Of a stretch of 64,000 bases of DNA, positions 22,148 through 33,597 are shown piece after piece (the first letter of the stretch is position 1; each line of letters begins with the position of its first letter). The stretch spans positions 186,001-250,000 of the forward strand of contig JAIWNE010000007.1 of NCBI GenBank assembly GCA_025331445.1, in the 5' to 3' direction. This stretch comes from Blakeslea trispora (Eukaryota > Mucoromycota > Mucoromycetes > Mucorales > Choanephoraceae). The translations under genes and the position numbers were made by a program. The notes beneath the pieces are model-generated. The model ran no database searches. It had not been told where the DNA came from and worked only from the letters and a program-made list of their open reading frames with translations.

Positions 22148-24436
22148 TTTGTGAATAAAGAGGAAAAATAAAGAGAGAGAAAGAAATAAAGAAAAAGAAA
22201 GGGGAAGAGAGAAAAGGGAAAGAAGCCGAGATATTTATGCAAATATACCGCAGGAAAAAAAAAGGGGGGAGGCAGAGGGGGGGGGGAAGAGAGAGAAAGC
22301 GTATGGAAGCACAAAAGAATACTTTATTTAGAAGTGCTTAAGTGTAACAAGCTAACCACATTAAACTTTTGATACAGTTGAACCTATGGAATTGAGTAAT
22401 ACTTGAGGCACATTGCCAGCGCATGTTAGTGGCTTATTAGGACGTTTTCTCTCTTTCTCTCACTTTTTTTTTTGCTATCATATGAGTACATATATATGTG
22501 TAACCCGTGTCTGGGGAAGATTTAACTGGTATAAATGTGAATAGAAGGTATCATGTTAAAACTTGTATGTGATTTGTTCAAAACGAGTCAAGGTATGATG
22601 ACATTTCTATTTGTATTGACAACATTGAGATAAACTCCATTCATAGCCAGAAAGTCAATGTCAAAGCAATTTATTATCTCAGAAAGAAAAAGAGTTCCTG
22701 TGAAGTGGCTACAATAAGTACGTCTATGTCTTAAAAAGTGTTGTTAGCAAACCGAGGTATAAATTGTTACTTGTTGTCACTTATAGTGGGAAATGACAAG
22801 ATGAGCTAAAGGTATAATGATAAGGGAATCAAGGCACTAGAATAAGGGGAGCATATCAGCGCGAGAGAACAAGAGCTACTTCTGTTTTGCTTAATGCACC
22901 AATGAGCATTTCGCTCTAGCAAGAAGAACTGAAGCAATCAAAGAAAGACCAGAAATCAGTTGTTGTTTTTCATGAGCTATGCGTTTGTTACTTCAAGTCT
23001 ATCAAAAAGAAGAGAAAAAGGAGCAAAAAGGCCATTGTATAGTTTGCAGGTACAACAAAGAATGAAAATGTCTCCAAGAGAGAAAAAAGAGCTATTATTT
23101 GCACTTGAAACAAGAAAGTAAACAACCAAACAGTATGAAGATCGATTGCTCTGGTGTCATCAAAACTAGATTATACCGTGCAGAGCGCAATCATTATTTA
23201 GCAAACAATCTTTTCTTTTGTCAAACAGATATCAATAAAAAAAAACTAGTAATGAGTGCTTGTTGTGCAGACAGATATTCAAAGTAGAAATAGTATAAAG
23301 AAATGCGTTGAGAATATGCACAAAAGACAGAGATTAGTCACAAATGAATTTTGTGTCAATTGTGGAAAGTAATGGTATGGCAATCACAGGATCATTCAGA
23401 GCAATCTAAACTGCTTGGTTATCTTTGTGATGATTACAAAACAAGAATATTGGGCTTTTCTTTTTGAGGTTGTGTTTGAGAGACATATAGAGCGTATGGT
23501 ATTTTTTTTTAGGCAACAATTCATTCAATTTGAGATATAACTATCAATTCGATCTAACTGCAAAAAAAAAAAGTACTCTTTACCATTCATTTTCACAAAT
23601 GCCATTAGTTTATTCGTGAACGTGGATGACTCGGTTCTGTTTTTATCTATCTTTATAAATCTCCAGTCTACTCAAGCTTTGTTTCTATAGTCTATCGTTT
23701 TGTTTAAGGCTTCAGTAGTGCAAAGCAATTCATTATATTTCTCACCTTTCTCACCTTTCCTTGGTTTTTCAGCTCAATAGTCTTATGCTAAAAAAGTATA
23801 CTTCTGTTGACGATGGCTTGTCTTTGCTACATTTGGTTTGATTTATAGTTTTATCCAATCAGTTCTTGAATACCGACTTGAATCTTATTGATAGGGTACA
23901 ACAAATAAACTTTTTTTCTAAAACGTAAGGCTAAACCTTTCTAGACTTGGGAGCTTATAGTAACAGCTGAGTTACACTAAAATTCTTGGTGCCTTTGCCC
24001 TAAAAAAAAAATTCAAATGTTTTTGATCTTGTTATTGTTTATATTCAAGTCGCGCGTGTGCGTGTATCTGTGCAGTTTTGTTTATTGAACTGTTGTTACA
24101 ACATTCTCGAACGACACTCTTGATTACAAAGGTGGTACGTGCGGGTATGCTTGGAAATGTGAGAGAGAGAGAGAGGGGACCTTGCTTGACCTGGAATAGG
24201 TTTACCCAGATAAAAAAAAAAGCTTTCCTTCAACAAAAAAAATGAGAGTTTTCTCTCTCTCTCTGCGTATCTCTTGTTCTTATTTTTTTTTATATATGAT
24301 TTATTTTGAATAATAATAGAGAAAAAAAAAAGTACATACAGTTTCTTTTTTAAAAGTGTAAAAAAAAAAGGGGTGTCTACACAGTTTAATATTTGATATT
24401 TTTTCTTGTTTTCTTTTCCTTTCCTAGTCTCCCATT
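22148..24436. other. Intergenic / upstream region of the forkhead gene
   Basis: The first 150 bp upstream of the forkhead start is strongly purine-rich on the plus strand (A/G runs including a G10). The remaining 2.1 kb has only short overlapping frames and a GA repeat near 24165. No gene is supported. Confidence 0.5.
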
Positions 24437-25815
24437 TTATTTGGCTTCCTTAGGCTTTGGTGTGTTGACGTTGAGTAACAAGGTATCAGAATCAAGCATG
24501 ACTCTGTTACCAGATCTGGCAATAACACCAGCAATTTCACGAGCAGCTTCAATACGCTTCAATTCCAAGAAACCGGGCTTGTTCTCAATAGCTTCACTAA
24601 TCAATTCAGCAGACTTGGCTTCACCTTGAGCGCGAACAATAATAGATTGCTTTTCTTGACGGGCTCTGTCAACGATGAAAGCAGCACGTTGAGCTTCTTG
24701 TTGGGCAATTTGCTTGGCTTCAACAGCACCTTCAAAGACGGGAGAGAAACCGACGTGAGTGATGGAGACATCATCCAAGATGATGTTGAAACGCAAGGCA
24801 CGACGAACCAAGTTTTCACGTACAAGACGAGAGACACGCTCACGTTGTGTGATCAATTGAGAGGCGGTGAATTGAGCAACGACAGACTTCAAGACTTCGT
24901 TGACAATGGAAGGCAAGATACGTTCATCGTAATCTTGACCAAGAGTACGGTAGACAGTAGCGAGTTGATCAGTACGGGGCTTTGACAAAACACGACAAGT
25001 GATGTTAACCATTTGCAAATCTACAAGTTATAAAGATTAATTGCATTGTTACTTTTCACTGTATGTCTCTCTCTTTTTCTTTAGTTGTCTTTGTGCTAGT
25101 TGTTTAGAAAGAAAAGGCAAACAAATAATGGCTTACACACACACACACACATCATGGCCGAGTCTAATTATCTCTCTCTCTCTCTCTTTCTTCTTTCTCG
25201 AGTCTTTCAATTCTACAATAAATAATGTCGTGTTGAAATTCCATTTTGTCCAATTGTATGTGCGTGTATGTGCGTGCGTATGTACATGCTTATTTTTTTT
25301 TCCAAGAAAAAAAAAGCTTTCTATGTTTTGTTTGCCTATTTTCAATAGCTACTCATTTTCAACTAGCACAGACAAAAGAAAGAAGAGAATGTGTATTGCT
25401 TTAGTGTGTTTTTTTTTCTGTTTTTTTTTTACCTTTGGTACCAGTCAAAGAAGCAACGTTACGAGGCTTTGCACGAACATCATAGATAATAGGTGTTTCG
25501 AACCAAGGAATAACAATGTGAGTACCTTCGTTGTAAACAGTGTCTTGGACACCAAAAAGACGAGTGTACTTAATAGCTCTGTGACCACCATCAACTACGC
25601 AGTAGAATGAGTAAGGTGTTGATCTTGTTTTTTTTTTACATGTCCTATTTTTCTAACCCCGGAAATAGCTTACCGTTGAAAAGAGAAGCGTTGACACCGT
25701 AACCCAAGGCACCGAGAACAGCGAGGGCACCAACAGCACCACCAAGGCCCTTGCCGGAACCTTGAGGGAACATGCCTCCTAATCTTTGAGCAGCTTGCTT
25801 AGCTTGTTGAGCCAT
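24437..25815 (-). CDS. PHB2: Prohibitin-2
   Basis: Inner-membrane mitochondrial scaffold protein that assembles with prohibitin-1 into rings controlling m-AAA protease and membrane organisation. Three exons: 25674-25815, 25433-25594 and 24437-25020, total 295 residues, the usual length. The N-terminus ([14 protein letters not shown]) leads into a glycine-rich hydrophobic anchor, then the SPFH domain: [73 protein letters not shown] and [16 protein letters not shown], which closely follow metazoan PHB2 rather than PHB1. The second intron (25021-25432) is long for this window, 412 bp, and contains CA and TC microsatellites. Frame is kept through both junctions. Confidence 0.96.
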
Positions 25816-26288
25816 TTCTAAAGAGAGAGAGAAAAAAGAAAAATTATATGTAGAAAAAAGAATCACCAACCAAGGGAGGGGGTCAATTACAAGAAAAAAA
25901 AAAAAAAGACATCATGAGGGGACTGCGAAATTGTGCTTGCTCGGGCCTGTAGTTCGGATAAAAGTAATTCATGTCCGGTCATAAGCGTAGTCGTTTATGC
26001 AAAAGAAAAAAAAAAAGGCTCAAGTTGCATCTCTCTTTCCTTTTTTTTTTTACAGATAATCATCTTTACAGTCTGTTGTGTTCTATGATTGATAATGACA
26101 AGGAGTGGATTGAATACACGAAGCTGTTTAAATGAAAGAAAGGATGAGAAGGAAAAGCTCTTTTCTTTTTTATCTTTGTCAGAATAAACATTGTATACAA
26201 ACTAATCATTTCCTTTTCTCTCTCTCTCTCTCTTATTTTATTTTCTCTATCCTTTTTTGAAATGCATATAAAAAAAGAGCCTGATGGT
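25816..26288. promoter_or_regulatory. Upstream region of prohibitin-2
   Basis: Spacer between the prohibitin-2 start and the end of the phosphatase gene, both on the minus strand. Contains A- and T-runs and a TC repeat near 26218. No specific factor site is assigned. Confidence 0.35.
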
Positions 26289-27475
26289 TTATCGAGAAAA
26301 GTTCAAGTTACGTACTTGATCTACCTTGTTGCTATGCAACATAAAGGTAGGTGTAATCCATCGACCACAGCTACATTGGTCGCCTGCCCAATTATACGAG
26401 CCAAGTTTAGATTGACACTTGGGACAATCAATGCGCCCTTGGACATCATCTATCAGACCTTCCATCCACTGCATAGGCTCAACGAAATAAGAAGAACAAG
26501 TATTGTTTTGTAATGCCAAGGAAGCCAAAAGAGGATTGAGTGAAGCATTGACCTTATTGAGTGATTGATTCACTTCAGAATTCTCTGCTGTCGTGGTAGT
26601 TGTGGTTGCTGTTGTGATGTTGATATCGGCATTACGCTTGTGGTATGAAAAGGCCACTTGACCCTGTCCTGGTTCATGGTCAATGACATTTTCAGATCCA
26701 ACCAACATACGTCTACATTTTCTACAACGAAGGGCCTTGAATTTCTTTTGTTCACTGGCTGAGGTCAATGGTGTATATTCCGGATCAGCAGCCAAAGAGA
26801 CATGTTCAATATAACCATAGTCTAAGTTTCAGATCGAGGTTAAGATGCATGTATCTCTCCTTCTCTTGTTGATCTTACTCTTTTGCTCTTCAGCCATGGT
26901 GGCCACTAAGAATCGTCTATATTCAACATGTCTAGCATCTACATCGAATCCCAAATCATAATAGAGTACTAATTGTTCCATAAATCCAGCATTAGGTGCA
27001 ATGGCAGGTCTTTTGCGTTTGATGATCTCTAGTGCTTCATCACGCTTAATCTTTTTTGACTTCATCAAACAAGCAGCCAACACAGTAGCACTGCGTGAGA
27101 CACCTGCTTGACAATGGATCAGGATTCTTCCACCTGCCTTGTAGGTATTTTGGATAAACTCGTTTGTTTCATCAAAATATTGAATAATATTCTGTTCATC
27201 TATATCCATTACTTGAATGTTCTATTGGTTTAAAAAAAAAAGCACTAATTCTTGAGCTATCAGATACAAGAAAAAAAAAAAGAGAGAGAACAACTTACTT
27301 TATAGTCGATATCCATATCAAGCGTATTTGTAAAGTCACCAAGCGAAAGCACATGAGTAATTTTCTTTTCTGTCAAGATCTCTTTTGTAAAGGCTTCATA
27401 GCTTCCCAAGTAAATGCGAGAAACAATTTCTTGACAAGGTGATTCATCGGGATCTCGAACAGAAGTGATTGACAT
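26289..27475 (-). CDS. YVH1: Dual-specificity protein phosphatase, YVH1/DUSP12 type
   Basis: Phosphatase whose yeast homologue promotes 60S ribosome maturation by releasing Mrt4, largely through its zinc-binding tail. Three exons: 27299-27475, 26879-27221 and 26289-26821; total 350 residues. The catalytic domain shows IYLGSYEAF near the N-terminus and the signature HCQAGVSRSA with Cys96 and Arg102. The C-terminal part has cysteines in CRKCRRML and a second group in CPKCQSKLG and CSCGRWITPTFML, which is the DUSP12 zinc domain. A threonine-rich stretch (TTATTTTTTA) lies between them. Domain order and length fit the family. It is transcribed away from the Pol III subunit gene with about 357 bp between the two starts. 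Confidence 0.93.
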
Positions 27476-27832
27476 TGTTTTCTTATACAAAGAAAGAAGA
27501 AAAAAAAAAAGACACAAATAATTTTCAGAATGCACCGAAAAAAAAAAGAAAGCCCACTTTGAAATTGATTCAAAAAGAAACTATCGCCTTACGCTTCCAT
27601 TATTTTTTCGATTTATCAATAACAATATCTACCTTATCCTTTGCTCTTCCAAGTAACTATTGATATTGAACTGCTATCACCTACAATAAGCAATACATTT
27701 TGATTTATGCTGAATTACACTGTGCTGGGTGGCTTATCTGCTATTTTTTTTTTTTGTAGAGAGATAGATACATAGTTTTTTTTTTTCTTACCCTGCCACC
27801 TTCATAACTGTTGTTTAAATATTCACAATAAA
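27476..27832. promoter_or_regulatory. Divergent promoter between YVH1 and RPC2
   Basis: A 357-bp gap separates the start codons of two divergent genes, both linked to ribosome production (60S maturation factor and Pol III subunit). It contains long A/T runs on both sides, usual for open fungal promoters. Co-regulation is inference; no specific motif is claimed. Confidence 0.5.
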
Positions 27833-30800
27833 ATGACAGATAAGCATAACCATGACTTGGAAAAAGACTCTCTTGAGCCTTTGAAAGCAGAATACTATGA
27901 AGGCAAACATTTGGCTGCTCCTATTCGAGAAATCGAAGTAAGTGGAACCACTAAAAGAGAAAAAAAACATACTTTTACTCATTTTATGACAGGACAAATG
28001 GAAGCTATTGCCTGCTTATTTGAAGGTCAAGGGTCTTGTGAAGCAACATATTGACTCATTCAACTATTTCGTCAATGTTGACCTAAAGAACATCATCAAG
28101 GCAAACGAGAAAGTAACTTCTGATGTTGATCCTCACTTTTACTTGAAGTAAAAAAAAAAAAAAAATACAACTTTCTTGATGGAGACAATCACTCACTCAT
28201 TCTTTTTGTTAGGTATACAGGTATCCGCGTAGGTAGTCCCGAACGTACCGATGCCGATGTTGCAAACCGTAGCTACACACCACACGAATGTCGTCTTCGT
28301 GACTTGACTTACTCAGCCAACATCTATGTTGATGTCGAATACACCCGTGGTCGTCAGATCGTCAAGCGAAAGAATGTGATGATTGGCCGTTTACCCATCA
28401 TGTTGCGTTCTTCTCACTGTGTTTTGGCAGGCAAAAGTGAAGCTGATTTAGCACGCATGAAAGAATGTCCTTTAGATCCAGGAGGTTATTTTGTTGTCAA
28501 GGGCACAGAAAAGGTCATTCTTGTTCAAGAACAATTGTCAAAGAATCGTATTATTGTCGATGTAGATAAAAAGGAAAATATTGTGGCTAACGTACAGAGG
28601 TAAGCAAGAAGAAGAAGAAGAAAAAAAAGGACCAAATGGAAACCTCTCTCCTCCTAAACATGCCTCCCCTCTTTTTTATTATCTTATTAGTTCTACTCAT
28701 GAACGTAAATCCAAGACAGCTATTTTTGTAAAGAATGGCAAGATCTACCTAAAGCACAACTCAATTGCCGAAGATATTCCTGTAGCCATCTTCATGAAGG
28801 CACTGGGTATTCAGTCAGATAGAGAAATTGCTCAGCTTGTGTGTGGTAACGATCATGAATTGAACGACGCATTTGCCATCAACATTGAAGAATCTTCTCG
28901 CTTGCGTGTCTTCACTCAGATGCAGGCCCTTGATTACATTGGTGGCAAAGTCAAGATCAATCGTAAATTGTCAACAGTAAAGAAGACATTGGCTGAAGAA
29001 GCTTTGGAAGTATTGGCTACTGTCATTTTGGCTCATGTGCCTGTAGAGAACCTGAACTTTAGAGAAAAGAGTATCTATGCAGCTGTCATGATCCGTCGTG
29101 TCTTGGTTGCCATGACAGATCATGTTCAAGTAGATGATCGTGATTATGTAGGTAACAAGCGTTTGGAATTGGCCGGTCAGTTACTCTCTCTCTTGTTTGA
29201 AGATCTCTTTAAGAAGTTCAACTCTGATTTGAAGATCAGTGCTGACAAGGTACTCAAGAAGCCCAACCGTACTCAAGAATTCGATATCTTTAATCAGCTT
29301 GTGTTGCATGGTGACCATATCACCAGTGGCTTTATTCGTGCCATCTCAACTGGTAACTGGGTCCTGAAGCGTTTCAAGATGGACCGTGCAGGTATCACAC
29401 AAGTATTATCACGTCTCTCTTATATCTCTGCCTTGGGTATGATGACGCGTATTTCATCTCAATTCGAAAAGACCAGAAAGGTGTCTGGTCCAAGAGCTTT
29501 GCAACCCTCTCAATGGGGTATGCTCTGTCCCTCCGACACACCCGAAGGTGAAGCATGTGGTTTGGTAAAGAACTTGGCGCTCATGACACACATCACCACC
29601 GATCAAGAAGAAGAGCCTATCCGAAAGATTGCATTTACACTGGGTGTCGAGGATGTAAACCGTTTGACAGGTGCTGAAATCTATTTACCCAATACATTCA
29701 TTGTCCTATTGAACGGTAACATCCTGGGTATCACACGTCGTGTACAACACTTTGTACGCAGTTTCCGTCGTCTTCGTCGTGTAGGCCGTGTATCCGAATT
29801 TGTATCCGTCTTTGTCAATATCCATCAACGCACTGTCAACCTGTCTTCGGATGGTGGTCGTATCTGTAGACCTTTGATTATTGTAGAAAACAGCAAGCCT
29901 GCCGTGACTCAGCAACACATCAATGATCTGATTGCCGGCAAACTTGTGTTTGATGACTTTTTGAAGAAGGGTGTGATTGAATACGTTGATGTGAACGAAG
30001 AGAGTGATTCAAACATTGCAGTATACGAAAAGGACATTATACCACAAACAACCCATTTAGAAATCGAGCCTTTTACACTCCTTGGTGCTGTTGCCGGTTT
30101 GATTCCTTATCCTCACCACAACCAATCGCCTCGTAATACCTATCAATGTGCTATGGGTAAGCAAGCTATTGGTGCTATCGGTTACAACCAACTAAACCGT
30201 ATCGAAACCTTGATCTACCTGATGGTCTATCCTCAACAACCCATGGTGAAGTCAAAGACGATTGAGTTGATTGGCTATGATAAATTGCCTGCTGGTCAGA
30301 ATGCTACAGTGGCTGTCATGAGTTACTCTGGTTACGATATTGAAGATGCCTTGGTCCTTAACAAGTCAGGTCTTGATCGTGGCTTTGGTCGTTGTCAAGT
30401 CATGCGTAAATATGCCAGTTTGGTCAAGCGTTATCCTAATGGTACACACGATCGTCTGGCCGATCCTCCTGCTCGAAACTCAGATACATGGAATGATAGT
30501 TACGACGCCATTGAGCCTGATGGTATTGCTGGTGTGGGTGAACCTCTTGAGGCTGGCTCAATCTATATCAACAAACAGACGCCTGTCAGCAGTGGCCTGG
30601 ATGCAGGTGTTCCTGGTGCCTCTCAGAGTGTAGCCTACAAACCTGCTCCTCAGCGTTACAAGTCTCCTCAGACAGGTTATATTGACAAGGTCTTGTTTAC
30701 GACTACAGAATCTGATCAAACATTGATCAAGATTAACATTCGACAAACACGTCGTCCTGAACTAGGTGACAAGTTTTCTTCTCGTCACGGTCAAAAGGGT

Positions 30801-31535
30801 GTCTGTGGTATTATTGTTCAACAAGAAGATATGCCCTTTTCTGATCTTGGTGTATGTCCCGATATTATCATGAACCCTCACGGTTTCCCCTCTCGTATGA
30901 CTGTTGGTAAGATGATTGAATTGTTGGCAGGTAAGGCTGGTGTGTTGGATGGTTCTCTTCAATATGGTACTGCCTTTGGTGGTAGTAAGGTAGAAGATAT
31001 GAGTCGTATCTTGATAAGCCACGGTTTCAATTATTCCGGTAAGGATTATGTCACATCCGGTATTACAGGTGAACCACTCTCTGCTTATATCTTCTTTGGT
31101 CCCATTTACTATCAAAAGTTGAAGCATATGGTGATGGATAAGATGCATGCTCGAGCAAGGTAAGATATAGAGTCAACAGAAAGATAGTGTTCTCTAACTC
31201 GCTTCAACAGAGGTCCTCGTGCCACCTTGACTCGTCAACCTACCGAAGGTCGTTCAAGAGATGGTGGTCTTCGTTTAGGTGAAATGGAGCGTGATTGTTT
31301 GATTGGTTATGGTGCTTCTATGTTGTTGTTGGAGCGTTTGATGATTTCTTCAGATGCCTTTGAGGTCCATGTTTGTGATGGTTGTGGTTTGATTGGTTAT
31401 GCTGGTTGGTGTCAATATTGTAAGAGCAGTAAATTCATGAAGACGATGGAAATACCTTATGCTGCCAAGTTACTTTTCCAAGAACTTATGGCCATGAATA
31501 TTTCTCCTCGCATGATTTTGGAAGACTCTATTTAA
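27833..31535 (+). CDS. RET1: DNA-directed RNA polymerase III second-largest subunit
   Basis: Core catalytic subunit of the polymerase that makes tRNA, 5S rRNA and other small RNAs (RPC2/POLR3B; RET1 in yeast). Five exons: 27833-27937, 27993-28147, 28213-28599, 28691-31159 and 31211-31535, total 1146 residues, close to the human 1133. Pol III identity is shown by the N-terminal block [20 protein letters not shown], which matches RPC2 rather than RPB2 or RPA2. Other blocks: [55 protein letters not shown], the active-site region [15 protein letters not shown] and a C-terminal zinc site ([16 protein letters not shown]). The last exon ends in the conserved clamp anchor ([12 protein letters not shown]). 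All splice phases agree. Confidence 0.97.
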
Positions 31536-31554
31536 ACAATAACATAATATACAT

Positions 31555-31555
31555 A

Positions 31556-31601
<46 letters not shown>

Positions 31602-31602
31602 C
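31555..31602. repeat. CA microsatellite after RPC2
   Basis: Runs of TACA followed by about 16 CA units directly downstream of the RPC2 stop. Confidence 0.9.
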
Positions 31603-31710
31603 CTTTTATTGTAAATATACACTTATTTTTTTATGCATAAAAAAAGAAAAGATATTTTCGCAGCCTAAAATTGTCTCTCTCTCTTTTTTTCTCTCATTTT
31701 TTTTTTAAAA

Positions 31711-32044
31711 ATGCTTCGTTTTTTGATTCTATTGTTTGTCATTACTCAAGGTTTGTTTATGACTAGAGAAAGATATGATATTAAACAGATGGATAGTTTG
31801 TGCATTGAATTACATTATTGCCTTGAAGCATCCTGTCACTGAAGCATCTTATAGACAAGCCAGAAAGGATGTTGAATTGATGGGAGGAAAAGTCACTTAT
31901 GAATTCCGTGCTTCATTAAAAGCAGTGCTTGCTTCTTTACCTTCAGGAAAAATCCAAGCTTTTAATTCAAAGCCTTATGTTGAGTTTGTAGAAGAAGACA
32001 AGTCAGGTAAAGAAAGGGAATCTAATGATCTATCATGTATCTAA
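31711..32044 (+). CDS. Small I9-type (subtilisin propeptide-like) protease inhibitor
   Basis: The clear part encodes a single inhibitor I9-type domain: NYIIALKHPVTEASYRQARK, DVELMGGKVTYEF, SGKIQAFNSKPYVEFVEED. Stand-alone I9 domains (such as yeast Pbi2) inhibit vacuolar subtilisin-type proteinases and work as chaperone-like propeptides in trans. An upstream ATG at 31711 starts a hydrophobic, signal-like stretch (MLRFLILL); joining it to the domain needs a 55-bp intron with a GTTTGT donor and the acceptor before 31787, so the N-terminus is uncertain and an unspliced start at 31775 is the alternative. The gene ends about 180 bp from the end of a convergent subtilase gene. The pairing suggests, but does not prove, enzyme and inhibitor. 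Confidence 0.7.
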
Positions 32045-32120
32045 CGTAGTGCTAGTTCATATCTAAAACTATGATCAAGTGTACACAATAAAAAAAAATG
32101 TCGTCATGTTTCAAGTGATT

Positions 32121-32143
32121 TAATAATAATAATAATAATAATA
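32121..32143. repeat. AAT microsatellite
   Basis: About seven tandem AAT units between the convergent inhibitor and protease genes. Confidence 0.85.
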
Positions 32144-32226
32144 AAAATGTACAAGTTATAAAGTGAAAATAAGAGATCATCTGTACAATAAAGTGAACAT
32201 GTTCAACATAACATTAACAGCAGGGA

Positions 32227-33597
32227 TTAGATATCACCAAAGAATTCCTTCAAGACACCATCCACACTATGAACAGCATCTGATAATGTATCCTTGAGAT
32301 TCTTGTCAGCAATACCATTGTAGATGAGCAAGTTGGGAGTATCTGCAGGAAGCTTCTCAAGAACATCCTTAGTAGCCAGCTTAAGAATCTTGTCCTTGAT
32401 TTGCTTGGGTGTAACCTCGCCTTCTTCTAAACTCAACAGATAAGCAGCCAGACCAGCCACGTGAGGTGATGCCATGGAGGTACCAGAGATAGTGTTGGTA
32501 GCATAACGACTGCCCTTCCAGATAGACAGAATGTTGAGACCAGGAGCAAAGACATCAACACATTTACCATAGTTGGAGAAATAAGCACGTTCATCCGAGA
32601 TGGTAGAGGCACCCACCGTGATGGCCTTTTCGGCTGCTGCCGGACTGTAGTTACAGGCATCACGGTTATCATTACCTGCAGCCACAGCAAACACCACACC
32701 TGATTCAACAGCACCATTCACAGCAAGATCCAATGAGGGCGATTTACCACCTCCCAAACTCATGTTGGCAACAGCACCCTTGTACTTGCTATTGTTCTTC
32801 TTGGCAGCTGCGGCTTCTTTCAGATGTTCCGATGTAGCCCAATCAACACCACGGACCACGTCACTCATTGTACCACTACCACTGCTTCGAAGCACCTTGA
32901 CAGCCACCGGTTGAGCCTTTTTGGCAACACCATAGCGCCTACCAGCAATCGTACCAGCACAATGACTACCGTGACCATTGCCATCTTCATCAGCATCATT
33001 GGAGGGCACAGTATGACCCCAGGTGGCACGACCATCAAAATCGTTGTGATCCACATTAATACCAGTATCAATCACGTACACCTTCACACCTTCACCTCCA
33101 TTAGGATTGTATTCGTACTGTTGATAGTTCTTGAACGTCAAGGTTTCACGATGAGAGATACGAGAGAGACCCCAGGGAGCACTACGTTGAAGTTCATTGG
33201 CATAGACCATGGAATCATGCTCAATGAAGGCCACATCGTCGGATTGGCGAATGGCATCTAATACCTGATCATCGAATCTACCAGCATAACCCTTTAGGTT
33301 GGGTGTATCATACACATGTTTGATACCAGCCACAGTTGTGTGAGGATCCAGATAGTCTGAGAGATGGATGTTCTTGTTGCTTGATTCAGTCAAGGTATTG
33401 ATCCAGGCAGCATGTTGTCTGATTTCGTCCGATTGAAGTGAGTCTTTAAGGACAACAATGTATGAATTGGCAATAGTTTCTGTTTCAGGTGAAACGTACA
33501 AAGGAGCCATTGTGTTCTTTGGATCTTGATAGGCAAAAGGCTTTGCATTGACAAGGGAAGCAGCTAAAACTGCACTAGCAACAATACTGAGTTTCAT
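32227..33597 (-). CDS. Subtilisin-like serine protease (S8A, proteinase K / cerevisin type)
   Basis: Secreted or vacuolar endopeptidase made as a zymogen. A single exon of 456 codons. Residues 1-18 are a signal peptide (MKLSIVASAVLAASLVNA). Residues about 45-132 form the I9 propeptide (SYIVVLKDSL ... DDVAFIEHDSMVYA). The mature enzyme starts near PWGLSRISHR. The catalytic triad is visible: Asp177 in YVIDTGINVDH, His209 in GHGSHCAGT, and Ser374 in SGTSMASPHVAG, with oxyanion Asn309 in AAGND. Length and spacing are normal for proteinase K-like fungal enzymes. Whether it is exported or vacuolar cannot be told from sequence alone. The neighbouring gene encodes a lone I9 domain. Confidence 0.95.
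   Translation of the reverse strand: MKLSIVASAVLAASLVNAKPFAYQDPKNTMAPLYVSPETETIANSYIVVLKDSLQSDEIRQHAAWINTLTESSNKNIHLSDYLDPHTTVAGIKHVYDTPNLKGYAGRFDDQVLDAIRQSDDVAFIEHDSMVYANELQRSAPWGLSRISHRETLTFKNYQQYEYNPNGGEGVKVYVIDTGINVDHNDFDGRATWGHTVPSNDADEDGNGHGSHCAGTIAGRRYGVAKKAQPVAVKVLRSSGSGTMSDVVRGVDWATSEHLKEAAAAKKNNSKYKGAVANMSLGGGKSPSLDLAVNGAVESGVVFAVAAGNDNRDACNYSPAAAEKAITVGASTISDERAYFSNYGKCVDVFAPGLNILSIWKGSRYATNTISGTSMASPHVAGLAAYLLSLEEGEVTPKQIKDKILKLATKDVLEKLPADTPNLLIYNGIADKNLKDTLSDAVHSVDGVLKEFFGDI

Noticed and set aside
24140..24300. GA and CT simple repeats, considered as a regulatory or CRISPR-like array
   Set aside because: They are plain microsatellites with no unique spacers.
25041..25610. Plus-strand 189-codon frame rich in Phe and Ser
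   Set aside because: It reads antisense through the second prohibitin-2 intron and exon; its composition comes from T-runs and TC repeats.
32824..33261. Plus-strand frame of 145 codons, Thr/Ile-rich
   Set aside because: Antisense of the subtilase gene.
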